Shown: one piece after another, positions 36,742 through 45,037 of the stretch
Layout: every line of letters begins with the position of its first letter
Position numbering within the stretch: position 1 is the first letter of the stretch
Assembly (NCBI GenBank): GCA_025358925.1
Contig: JANYHT010000002.1
Span: 62,001 to 126,000 of the forward strand
DNA from: Gemmatimonadaceae bacterium
Lineage (GTDB): Bacteria; Gemmatimonadota; Gemmatimonadetes; Gemmatimonadales; Gemmatimonadaceae
Direction: 5' to 3'
DNA length: 64,000 nucleotides
Position numbers and translations under genes: made by a program
Notes under the pieces: generated by a model
What the model was told of the DNA's origin: nothing
The model's database searches: none
Seen by the model: the letters and a program-made list of their open reading frames with translations, nothing else

Positions 36742-37347
36742 CTACTGGTACATGTAGTTCGCTTTGGCGATGAATGCACCAATCAACACGATGTACTGTA
36801 AGAACGTGCTGCGCTCACTCCACACGGCTTCGGCCCAATCATGCTGCCCCTGCGTGGAGTTTTTTGGTGGACGACCAAACCACCGGGGTGTACGCGCCTT
36901 GTACGCGAGATATTCCGCGCCGAAAATAGATTCCAAGACCCCTTCTTCGTAGCGCACAATGAGCGTGTACTCGATGGCGAAAATCACGATTGCCACGGGC
37001 GTAAACCAGATCACGCCAGACACCACCGTAAAGCCGATCCACGCGAGAAAATTTCCGACATACAGCGGATTGCGACACCACGCAAACGCTCCATAGGTCA
37101 CCAGGCGTTGCACGTCGCGAGACCGACGACGCGTCACGGTACCTGCGGCCGCAACACCGGCCGTGCGCACGGCTTCGCCGACGAGCACGAGCAGCAATCC
37201 GATCACCCACGTACGAAACGATTGCACGCCTGGCACCAGAAGCGACACCGCCAAGAACGGCACAGGCAACCAGCCGCGATTCTTGAAGAGCACTTGGCCC
37301 ACACGGGCCGCGGTTGTTTTTTCCGATTCGGAAACGGGAGCAGTCAT
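36742..37347 (-). CDS. ICMT/PEMT-family membrane methyltransferase-like protein
   Basis: 201 aa with four to five membrane segments. The diagnostic region is the C-terminal RNPLYVGNFLAWIG followed by RYEEGVLESIFGAEYLAYKARTPRWF, the SAM-binding signature of isoprenylcysteine carboxyl methyltransferase relatives. Bacterial members methylate lipids or unknown targets; a protein substrate is unlikely. ATG 37347 is chosen, because longer starts overlap the hydrolase gene upstream. The final ~25 residues add one more hydrophobic stretch ending in YMYQ. Confidence 0.78.
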   Translation of the reverse strand: MTAPVSESEKTTAARVGQVLFKNRGWLPVPFLAVSLLVPGVQSFRTWVIGLLLVLVGEAVRTAGVAAAGTVTRRRSRDVQRLVTYGAFAWCRNPLYVGNFLAWIGFTVVSGVIWFTPVAIVIFAIEYTLIVRYEEGVLESIFGAEYLAYKARTPRWFGRPPKNSTQGQHDWAEAVWSERSTFLQYIVLIGAFIAKANYMYQ

Positions 37348-37393
37348 CGACGGCGGCAGATCAAAGTGTGTGTCCAGCGTGTAGTGCGCGACA

Positions 37394-38203
37394 TCATGGA
37401 CGCTCAACATCGAGCGTTGCGAGAAAATCTGCGATGGCGTGCGTGACTGCCGCTGGTCGTTCGACGCACGACGCGTGACCAGACGCCGCCACAATCTCAA
37501 ACATCGGTATTGCTTGGGCCGACAGCGCTGCGAACATCACCTGCGCGTCGCTCGGCGGCGTAAGCACATCTTCTTCGCCGACCAACACGAGCGTGGGAAC
37601 GGTAATGGAACCCATCGTGTCGTGCGAGTTTGGACGCTCGCGCAGTGCCTCGAGCGCCCCCACGATCCCGGGCACCGACTGCCGGATCATCATCGCTCGC
37701 ATAAACTCCACCACGTCCGGTTGCCGCTCGCGCGTAGACTTACCCACCATACCGCCGATCTGTTTTTCTGCCACCGCTGCCGCCCCGTCGGACTGCGCCA
37801 GCGCGATCAGCTCATCGCGCTTCCCGCGACCTTCGGGCGTATCCGCGCTGCTCTTGGTATCGCATAACACGAGACCGTGCACACGCGCCGCGTGACGGCG
37901 CCACATCGCCATCGCCACATAGCCGCCCATCGACAATCCGCAGACAACGGCCTTGTCGATATCCAACACATCAAGCAGTGCGGCAACATCATCGGCGTAG
38001 ACGTCCATCGAGACCGGACCCGCAAATGTTGATTCACCAAAGCCGCGCAAGTCCGGAGTGATGCAGCGAACATGCGAGGAGAGTGCGCGACGTTGTTGCG
38101 CCCAGAGCGACCGGTCATGCGGGAAGCCGTGTAAAAAAACCACCGGCAGTCCACTCCCATCGTCGTCAACGCCCAATTGCACATCACCAACATTCACGAT
38201 CAT
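37394..38203 (-). CDS. Alpha/beta-hydrolase
   Basis: Cytoplasmic hydrolase, 269 aa. Features: HGFPHDRSLW (oxyanion HG, ~25), the nucleophile in CGLSMGGY (~91), Asp in LVLVGEEDVLTPP (~212) and His in ASGHASCVERP (~241), so the triad is complete. The cap is short. This group includes lactonases, haloalkane-like and ester hydrolases; the substrate is not apparent. The ATG overlaps the stop of the upstream AI-2E family gene by four bases. Confidence 0.87.
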   Translation of the reverse strand: MIVNVGDVQLGVDDDGSGLPVVFLHGFPHDRSLWAQQRRALSSHVRCITPDLRGFGESTFAGPVSMDVYADDVAALLDVLDIDKAVVCGLSMGGYVAMAMWRRHAARVHGLVLCDTKSSADTPEGRGKRDELIALAQSDGAAAVAEKQIGGMVGKSTRERQPDVVEFMRAMMIRQSVPGIVGALEALRERPNSHDTMGSITVPTLVLVGEEDVLTPPSDAQVMFAALSAQAIPMFEIVAASGHASCVERPAAVTHAIADFLATLDVERP

Positions 38204-39537
38204 GGCGTCACATCCTTCTGGGCTGGTGAGCGCTTGGGTCCGTGATCCGCTTGCGATACCACCACCAAGGGATTCACGTCGTCGGTCAACATATTCTGCT
38301 CCTGCAATTTGCTAAGCTTTCGCAAATCGCGTTCACGTTCGTTCTCGCGCTCTGCGATCATGCGCAGCGGCACTAATACCGCTGCAGTGAGCGGCACGGC
38401 CACCATCAACCCGATAAATCCAAACACTAACGTCATCACCGACTGCGCGATAATCGTAATGGCCGGTGGTAAGTCCATCTCACCACGCATCAGAAATGGA
38501 ATGAGCAAATTGTTCTCGACAAACTGAATGCCCCAGTAAGCAACGAGGACTGTCAACGCTTTTTCTGGTGAATCCACGAAGCCCATCGCGACCGCCGGAA
38601 TCGCACTTAAAATAGGTCCCACGGTCGGAATAAATTCGAGCAAGCCGGCAATGAACCCCAGTGCGTACGGTGCTTTCACACCGAGCAACAGCAGCACGAT
38701 GGTGACTCCTCCGCCAATCACCAACATTGCAATCAGCTGCGTCACCAACCATTTCCGCAAGACGGTCGACATCTCCGCTAGCACAATGCGCACTTGCGCA
38801 CGAGAGCTCGCAGGAACGGTCGAGAGCATCCAACCGCGATACACATCTGGTTCGGCGCCGATGTAGATGGCGAGAAAGACGATCAGGACGAACGCGGTAA
38901 AAACGGTTATGGTGTTCGACACAAACGACAACACGTACTTGCTCGCGCCCGACATGGCATCAGTGATGCGCTGTTTGATCGCTTCACTCGCCGATGGCGC
39001 ACCAGCAATCGGTTTGACACCTTGCCGTGTCTCCGCGCCCGTTGTGCTCGGTGGGGCAGCATCGACGGGCAGGGCTGGCACGACGGCGCCGGATGGAGCG
39101 GGCGCGGCCGCAGTCTTGATGATCGACCCGAGCAGGCCGCCGCGTTTCGAATCGATCCAACGCTGAGCCTGCGAAATTGCCGACGGGAATTCGTTCTGGA
39201 GTTCCTTGCCTTGCTCGATCAACGTCGGCGCGGTAAGCGCGAGTCCGCCACCGATCAGTCCAAGCGTGCCCAAAACAATGATTGCCGCGCCGATGCCACG
39301 TCGGATCTTCAATCGCTCCAAATAGTCGGTGCCGCGAGCCGCGGCGAGCCCAAAGAGCGTAGCCAAGAAGACCAGAAAGACAAGCGAAGACACCGACCAG
39401 AGCAGTTGCAATCCGAACCAAACGGCAAGCGCTACGAGGGCGGCCCGGGCGATATCGCCCATGCGCCAGCCACGGACCGCCGACATTGGTGCCGGCGGCG
39501 ATGGAGCAGGGATGAGATCCGGCGTGTTATCGGTCAT
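38200..39537 (-). CDS. AI-2E family (PerM-type) transporter
   Basis: 445 aa inner-membrane protein. Two N-terminal helices, a long soluble loop, then a cluster of C-terminal helices carrying the family core: PYALGFIAGLLEFIPTVGPILSAIPA and PPAITIIAQSV. Despite the family name, autoinducer export is shown for only a few members; others move sodium/protons or are unassigned. Within the soluble loop is an Ala/Pro-rich insert (AAPAPSGAVVPALPVDAAPPS). ATG 39537 is used; ATG 39555 is also possible. Divergent from RNase D, 107 bases apart. Confidence 0.85.
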   Translation of the reverse strand: MTDNTPDLIPAPSPPAPMSAVRGWRMGDIARAALVALAVWFGLQLLWSVSSLVFLVFLATLFGLAAARGTDYLERLKIRRGIGAAIIVLGTLGLIGGGLALTAPTLIEQGKELQNEFPSAISQAQRWIDSKRGGLLGSIIKTAAAPAPSGAVVPALPVDAAPPSTTGAETRQGVKPIAGAPSASEAIKQRITDAMSGASKYVLSFVSNTITVFTAFVLIVFLAIYIGAEPDVYRGWMLSTVPASSRAQVRIVLAEMSTVLRKWLVTQLIAMLVIGGGVTIVLLLLGVKAPYALGFIAGLLEFIPTVGPILSAIPAVAMGFVDSPEKALTVLVAYWGIQFVENNLLIPFLMRGEMDLPPAITIIAQSVMTLVFGFIGLMVAVPLTAAVLVPLRMIAERENERERDLRKLSKLQEQNMLTDDVNPLVVVSQADHGPKRSPAQKDVTP

Positions 39538-39644
39538 GGACGCGGAACTCTCCATCGCTGACGGGCGTCGAGCAAGGGGTTGAGGCAGGATCCGTTGCCC
39601 GTGCGCACCATGTGCCGGGCGTCCGGTGTACCTTTGGTGCACTC

Positions 39645-40841
39645 ATGCATGCTCCCGTTTCGTTGTATCTCGACACGGCCGACGCCGTCGACCGATTTTT
39701 AGCGGACATCTCGGATACGCGCGCCATCGCGCTCGATACCGAGGGCGCGAGCTTTCACCGTTTCGTTGATCGTATTTACCTCCTGCAGCTGTCGACAGAC
39801 AGTCATGAGGCGATCATCGATCCGCTCCCCATCGGCACGCCGAGCAAACTTGGTGCGATGTTGGAAGACCGAGCGGTGGAAGTAATTTTGCACGATGCCG
39901 ACTATGATCTTCGGTTGCTGCACAAAGACTACGGTTGGCGCGTTACGCATCTCTTCGACACGCGCGTTGCTGCACAGATGCTGGGCATCAAAGCGTTCGG
40001 GCTTGCCGCGTTGCTCGAGCAATTTTTCGGCTTGAAGCTCGATAAGAAGCATCAGCGGGCTGATTGGAGCATGCGTCCACTCACCGCCGATATGCTCGAC
40101 TACGCGGCGCAGGATACGCGCCACTTGCTCGGCCTTCGCGACATACTGCGCGCGGAGCTGGAGAAGAAGGGACGTTTGCATTGGGCGCAAGAAGAATTCC
40201 AGCGCGCCGAAGGAACACAGTGGGATGTTGAGGAGCCCGACACGAGTTTTTATCGCTTAAAGGGCGCGCGCGATCTCACGCGCCGTGAACTTGCCCGCCT
40301 TCGTGACCTGGTGCGCTGGCGCGATGGCATTGCGGCAGAGCTGGATCGTGCGACTTTTCGCGTCGCGGGCAATGAAGTGTTGTTCGAGCTTGTGCGCTTG
40401 GCGCCCACAACACGCGACGGATTGTTTGGCGTGAAAGGGTTTCCGCGCGGAATGTCGGACGCGCGCGCAGCCGAAGCGTTGCAAGCGATCGCACGTGGTA
40501 ATGCGATTGCGGAAGCGGATCTGCCACGATTTCCGAAGTCGGCGCGCTGGGAGCGCGACCCAGATTTCGACGATCGTGTGGCGCGGCTGAAGACGTTTCG
40601 CGATCACATGGCCGTCCACCTAGACCTCGATCCTGGCGTACTGTGCTCGCGAGATCGCATGGAAGCAGCGGCGCGCCGCAATCCGAAGCATGCGGACGAG
40701 CTATTGGAGGTCTCGGAGCTCAGGCGCTGGCAAGTCGAGGTTTTGGGTGAGGGCTTCGTAAAGGCCTTGGCCACGAGCGTCGGTACCTCGACAGCGACAA
40801 AAGTGGCCGCACCAGCGACCGAGTCTCCTTACAAGGTGTAG
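39645..40841 (+). CDS. rnd: Ribonuclease D
   Basis: 3'-5' exoribonuclease that trims structured RNA ends; 398 aa. DEDD residues are in LDTEGASF (~29-31), ILHDADYDLRLL (~87), and DYAAQDTRHLL (~150). An HRDC domain follows (~205-285, LTRRELARLRDLVRWRD) and a second HRDC-like region ends the protein. The short C-terminal tail is Thr/Ala-rich. ATG 39645 is preferred to GTG/ATG 39612. Complete by family standards. Confidence 0.92.
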   Translation: MHAPVSLYLDTADAVDRFLADISDTRAIALDTEGASFHRFVDRIYLLQLSTDSHEAIIDPLPIGTPSKLGAMLEDRAVEVILHDADYDLRLLHKDYGWRVTHLFDTRVAAQMLGIKAFGLAALLEQFFGLKLDKKHQRADWSMRPLTADMLDYAAQDTRHLLGLRDILRAELEKKGRLHWAQEEFQRAEGTQWDVEEPDTSFYRLKGARDLTRRELARLRDLVRWRDGIAAELDRATFRVAGNEVLFELVRLAPTTRDGLFGVKGFPRGMSDARAAEALQAIARGNAIAEADLPRFPKSARWERDPDFDDRVARLKTFRDHMAVHLDLDPGVLCSRDRMEAAARRNPKHADELLEVSELRRWQVEVLGEGFVKALATSVGTSTATKVAAPATESPYKV

Positions 40842-41111
40842 CGTTCGTCATGACCAGACTGTTGACGGCGCGCTACAAATCCGTCACCTGTTGACCGTGC
40901 GCAACGCCTCTCGGTCGCTCGAAAGCCGTTTCTAGTTGAGCTTGCTGAGCTACGAAGTGAGTGAAATCATTACACGACAACGACTTGTAGTTGCGATAAG
41001 AATCGGCCCACCTTATCAAGCAGACGCGGCACGCGGGGTGCTTTGCAGTATGCTGTGAGCGACAATGCACTCGTCGCTGGGTCCCTCTCGCTTCTTCCGA
41101 GCCCGACTGAC

Positions 41112-41666
41112 ATGCGACCGACTGCTGCAAGATCGTCCAGCGTCAACATCTTCGCCTCTCAGCGTGCGCTGCTGAAGTACTTCGGTATCGCGGCGATTGT
41201 CGCCGCTGTCGACTTGCTTTCGAAGTTTTTGGTCGTGCGGTTTCTTGGAATTGGAGTGGCGCTGCCTATCTCTGAGCGATTGGCACTGTTTGTGACTTTC
41301 AACACCGGGTCGGCCGGTGGTGTGCTCATTGGCCCTTACACTTGGCATTTGAACGTGGTTGTTACGACGGTGGCGATGTTGTTGATCACCACCATCGTGC
41401 GGCAGTTAGCAGCGGTCGATCCACGCGCGACGATTGCACTCGGCTTCGTGTTGGGCGGCGCTGTAGGCAATTTGTGCAGCATGTTATTTGGCCCCGAGGG
41501 CGTCGCGGACTTTTTTGCGATCAAGCTGAACGACGGCAATACGATGATCATGAACGGCGCTGACGCCGCCCTGTGGATTGGCGCGCTCCTACTCATTCCC
41601 GTCGTCGCACGATTGCTTCGCGCCATTCGCGCAGAGCGTCGTGTGGGTGCTCTCGCCGCACGCTAA
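41112..41666 (+). CDS. LspA-like membrane protein lacking one catalytic Asp
   Basis: 184 aa with four membrane helices in the order of signal peptidase II. Conserved framework is clear: AAVDLLSKFLVVRFL (~31), FNTGSAGGVL (~63), LGGAVGNL (114-121) and MNGAD (147-151) plus a last helix. LspA normally has GNxxDR with the first catalytic Asp; here positions 122-124 are Cys-Ser-Met. The second Asp (151) is kept. Proteolysis of prolipoproteins is therefore unlikely unless another residue replaces Asp; a separate functional lspA should exist elsewhere. About 270 bases precede it without a gene or visible signal. Confidence 0.8.
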   Translation: MRPTAARSSSVNIFASQRALLKYFGIAAIVAAVDLLSKFLVVRFLGIGVALPISERLALFVTFNTGSAGGVLIGPYTWHLNVVVTTVAMLLITTIVRQLAAVDPRATIALGFVLGGAVGNLCSMLFGPEGVADFFAIKLNDGNTMIMNGADAALWIGALLLIPVVARLLRAIRAERRVGALAAR

Positions 41667-41685
41667 CCTCACGGTCTGACTGCTG

Positions 41686-42081
41686 CTAAAACCCCATGTA
41701 GGCGCGCACGCGTGGCTCGATGCGCTCGGGCGTCCAAGGCGGCGACCAGATCAGATTCATCACCACATCAGTGACCCCCGGAATGGTACGCACTTGTTGC
41801 TCGGCTTCACCCATAATTTCGGGGCCGGACGGACAACCGGGCGAGGTGAGGCTCATGTCAATGCGAACGACAGAGCCGTCGACCGTGACGTCGTAAACCA
41901 GCCCAAGATCAACAATATTGAGATTGAGCTCCGGGTCCTTCACTCGACGCAGGACGAGGCGCGCCTGATCGGCGGTAATGGCACCGCCGTCGTTCTCGAC
42001 CGGCACTACGACATCGATAGGCTCAGCGTCTGGCGCGAACTCGCCGGTGTGCGACGCATCGGTGGCAGTAAAATCGTCCAT
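41686..42081 (-). CDS. sufT: SufT-like MIP18/DUF59 iron-sulfur assembly factor
   Basis: 131 aa. A MIP18 domain fills ~35-125: KDPELNLNIVDLGLVYDV, TSPGCPSGP with the reactive Cys, and IWSPPWTPERIEPRVRAYMGF. The family helps mature Fe-S proteins, particularly as SufT in SUF-dependent bacteria. The N-terminal ~30 residues are acidic and probably disordered. It is not in the SUF operon but lies about 7 kb from it. The gene symbol reflects the family, not demonstrated function. Confidence 0.85.
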   Translation of the reverse strand: MDDFTATDASHTGEFAPDAEPIDVVVPVENDGGAITADQARLVLRRVKDPELNLNIVDLGLVYDVTVDGSVVRIDMSLTSPGCPSGPEIMGEAEQQVRTIPGVTDVVMNLIWSPPWTPERIEPRVRAYMGF

Positions 42082-42109
42082 ACCGAAACATAGCGGAGAC
42101 GCGAAGCAA

Positions 42110-43477
42110 CTACGACTGCTTCGTCGACTTTCGGACGGGCTTGTGCGCTGCCTTTTTCGTTGGGCGCTTCTTCGTCGCGCCGACTTTCTTCTTCGCAGTG
42201 GCCTTGGACGACGCTGCGGACTTGCCCTTCGACGCGCTCACTGATGATCGGCTGCGCTTGGATTTGATCAGCGCGTGTTTCCCAGTGCGCCGAGCCGCCG
42301 CTTCCCGTCGTCGCGCTGCCGCACTTTTCGCGCGGCTGGCCCGAAGCGGACGATTCCAGTCTTCGGCGATGTCGGCGCGGAAACTCACCGGCATGGCGAG
42401 CACACCATTCGGATCGTCCATCACCGCCAGCGCCGCTGCGTCGGCAAGGTCACTGCGAACATCGGCGATCACCTTGGACGGGCGACGCGCACGCGACGCG
42501 TAGACGCGATTGGTGAGAAGAATGACAAACATTTGGCGGTCAGGGTCGAGCCAGAGCGACGTACCGGTGAATCCAGTATGACCGTACGCGCGCTCCGACA
42601 TGTACTGACCGCAACCCAAATGCCCTTCGCACGTATCCCACCCCAACGCTCGGTGTCCCGCCGCGCGTCGCGTAAACAGCGCAACGGTAGAATCGGCAAT
42701 GATGCGAACGCCGCTGTACTTGCCACCGTCGAGCAGCATTTGCGCGAACACAGACAAATCGGCGGCGGTACTGAAAAGCCCTGCGTGACCCGCAACGCCA
42801 CCGAGCGCCCACGCATTTTCATCGTGCACCTCACCGCGCAATGGATATCCACGCGGCGGCGCGATCTCAGTGGGCGCGGTGCGCTGCACATCGGCGACAT
42901 TTAAACGATAGTGGGTATCGCTCATACCCAATTTCGCGAACACTTCTCGCTCGAGAAACGTATCAAGCGGTTCGCCGCTGACCGCCTCTGCAACGAAACC
43001 CAAAATATCGGCGCCGAGGTCGGAATATTCGTAACAATTGCCAGGCGTGCACTGAATGGGTGACGATAGGACCGCGGCGCGCGCTTCGGCCGGTGTGCTC
43101 GCAATACGCCACAATTCGCGTCCGGCTGGCAGCCCCGCGCGATGTGTGAGCAAATGACGCACCGTGACTTGATCTTTCAGACCACCGGAAAATGTCGCGA
43201 GGTATCGGGATACGGGCGCATCGAGATCAATCTTGCCTTGGTCAAACAACAGCATGATCGCTGTCGTCGTGCCAATCACTTTCGTCAGCGATGCCAGATC
43301 GTAAATGCTTTCTTTCGCGGTGACAGCGCTCTTGCCCGACCAGTCCAGCGATCCAAATCCTTTGGACCATACGGCGAAACCTTTCCGTCCCACGACCACT
43401 GCGGCGCCAGGATATCCACCGGCGTCAAGACCGCGCTGTACGACGCGATCAATGTTGGTGAGTCGCGTCGACGACAT
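42110..43477 (-). CDS. Beta-lactamase-fold serine hydrolase with basic C-terminal tail
   Basis: 455 aa. The penicillin-binding-like domain shows SLTK (63-66, SxxK), YSD (151-153, the YxN equivalent) and HTGFTG near 295. Such proteins act as esterases, D-aminopeptidases or cell-wall hydrolases. After ~380 the chain becomes almost purely Arg, Lys, Ala and Ser (KKKVGATKKRPTKKAAHK), like histone H1 tails. In frame immediately upstream of ATG 43477 are codons for a hydrophobic leader (LFLVAALLLAVA) but these follow a TAG at 43570-43568 and lack a normal start, so export status and true start are uncertain. Confidence 0.8.
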   Translation of the reverse strand: MSSTRLTNIDRVVQRGLDAGGYPGAAVVVGRKGFAVWSKGFGSLDWSGKSAVTAKESIYDLASLTKVIGTTTAIMLLFDQGKIDLDAPVSRYLATFSGGLKDQVTVRHLLTHRAGLPAGRELWRIASTPAEARAAVLSSPIQCTPGNCYEYSDLGADILGFVAEAVSGEPLDTFLEREVFAKLGMSDTHYRLNVADVQRTAPTEIAPPRGYPLRGEVHDENAWALGGVAGHAGLFSTAADLSVFAQMLLDGGKYSGVRIIADSTVALFTRRAAGHRALGWDTCEGHLGCGQYMSERAYGHTGFTGTSLWLDPDRQMFVILLTNRVYASRARRPSKVIADVRSDLADAAALAVMDDPNGVLAMPVSFRADIAEDWNRPLRASRAKSAAARRREAAARRTGKHALIKSKRSRSSVSASKGKSAASSKATAKKKVGATKKRPTKKAAHKPVRKSTKQS

Positions 43478-43704
43478 GCCGACGGCAGACGGCTCCCGGG
43501 CAGGAAGCCCGATGGACCCGGAGTCAGCAACGGCGAGCAGTAAGGCGGCGACGAGGAACAGAGGCGGCTAACCGGCCAAGGTGGGCGGCACGACACTACG
43601 ATCTCTAATACAACGGTGCCACACTCGAAGTGTACGCACAACTACCTAATCCACGATTCTTCGAAGATAAGGCAACCCGTGGGCCGTATCTCGTGACAGA
43701 TTCG

Positions 43705-44334
43705 ATGGAACCCATGGAAACCGACACCACTATCGTTCGCCGAGCTATCGAAGGTGATGAGCGCGCCATGCGCATGCTGTGGAATCAGCATTCGCGACAT
43801 GTCGACGCCGTTGTCTATAGACTCGCCGGAGAATCCGATCTTGCCGAGGACATCGCGCAAGAGGTGTGGATTCAGATTTTTCGTGCGCTACCGTCGTGGC
43901 GTGGTGACGCGAAGTTCAGTACGTGGATACACCGCGTGGCCGTAAATCGCACGCTGAACGCATTGCGGAGTGCGCGACGAACATCGGCGATCGAAACCAA
44001 CATTGACGAAAACTCGGCGAGTGTTGAGCAGGATGGAGAGCACACCATGTTGGCGGCTACCATCGATGATGCGGCGCGACAATTATCGCCAGGCGCGCGC
44101 ACGGTCTTTCTCTTGCACGATGTGGAAGGCTACACGCACGAAGAGATTGCGACCGCGTTGGGCATTACGAGTGGTGGATCCAAATCGCAACTCTTTAAAG
44201 CGCGCGCGAAACTACGTCGATTGCTCGCGCCGCTGATCGACCGGACGGACGCCAGCGCGCAAGAACGCAGTAATACGAGAAGCTACGGGACGGGTCATGT
44301 CACTCGATATGCAACAGGCCATGCAGCACCTTGA
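43705..44334 (+). CDS. ECF-type RNA polymerase sigma factor
   Basis: 209 aa. Region 2 shows DLAEDIAQEVWIQIFRALPSW with the -10 recognising segment FSTWIHRVAVNRTLNALR, and region 4 the -35-binding helix-turn-helix YTHEEIATALGITSGGSKSQLFKARAKLRRLL. There is no 1.1 or 3 region, as normal for the group. The start at ATG 43705 gives a standard N-terminus. The C-terminal ~30 residues are an extension overlapping the anti-sigma gene by 38 bases. It is followed by its probable regulator and a PDZ protein. Confidence 0.92.
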   Translation: MEPMETDTTIVRRAIEGDERAMRMLWNQHSRHVDAVVYRLAGESDLAEDIAQEVWIQIFRALPSWRGDAKFSTWIHRVAVNRTLNALRSARRTSAIETNIDENSASVEQDGEHTMLAATIDDAARQLSPGARTVFLLHDVEGYTHEEIATALGITSGGSKSQLFKARAKLRRLLAPLIDRTDASAQERSNTRSYGTGHVTRYATGHAAP

Positions 44335-45028
44335 TCCGGAGCGGCTTGCCGCCTTCGACCACGACGCGCCCTCGGTGGACGAACTTGCGCATCTCGCATC
44401 GTGTGCGGCGTGTCGCAGCGAACGCGATGCATTTACGGCGCTTGGCCTGTTGACGATGCGTGACGCGGTTCCGCGACTAACGGAGTGGGACGCCCTTGCT
44501 ACCGCATTGCGCGCGGACGGGCTGCTGACACTTGCGCCGACCGCCGCAGCGAGCGTGCGGACGTCACGTGCGGTGATGCGACCATGGCGTCGTGTTGCGG
44601 CTGCCGCTGCGGTATTGGTGGGAGGCGCGATGGCCGGGCGTGTGTCTGCGGGTGCTTCCGCGCTGCCGTTCATCGCGCGGAGCGCGGACAGCGTTCGGGC
44701 CTCGGTGCGTGCAGTATCCACCGGCGTTGGTGACACTTTCGTCTCGGTTGGGCAGGCCACCGACGTCTTGCGCAGCGCGCAGCGCAACTACGAAAACGCT
44801 TCGCTCTGGTTGGCGGCGAACGACACGACCGTACGTTCGTCCGATGTGTATCGGGCGCGTTTAGCGGCGTTGGATCAAATGATGACGGCGTCGCGTGCAG
44901 CACTACGTGATGCGCCGCAAGACCCTGTGCTCAATCACTACTATCTCGCGGCATATACGGCGCGCGAGGCCACGCTACAACAGCTCGGCGGCACCTTACC
45001 TGTCGACAAGACCATCGAAGGTTACTGA
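44297..45028 (+). CDS. Membrane-bound zinc-finger anti-sigma factor
   Basis: 243 aa. HxxxCxxC in HLASCAAC (~32-39) marks a zinc-binding anti-sigma domain (zf-HC2) expected to hold the adjacent ECF sigma factor. A membrane helix (AAAAAVLVGGAMAGR, ~100) follows. The remaining ~130 residues, outside the membrane, are helical and probably coiled (RSAQRNYENASLWL). Release by proteolysis under envelope stress is usual for this class. The gene begins inside the sigma gene and ends nine bases before the PDZ gene. Confidence 0.85.
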   Translation: MSLDMQQAMQHLDPERLAAFDHDAPSVDELAHLASCAACRSERDAFTALGLLTMRDAVPRLTEWDALATALRADGLLTLAPTAAASVRTSRAVMRPWRRVAAAAAVLVGGAMAGRVSAGASALPFIARSADSVRASVRAVSTGVGDTFVSVGQATDVLRSAQRNYENASLWLAANDTTVRSSDVYRARLAALDQMMTASRAALRDAPQDPVLNHYYLAAYTAREATLQQLGGTLPVDKTIEGY

Positions 45029-45037
45029 GGGCGGATC

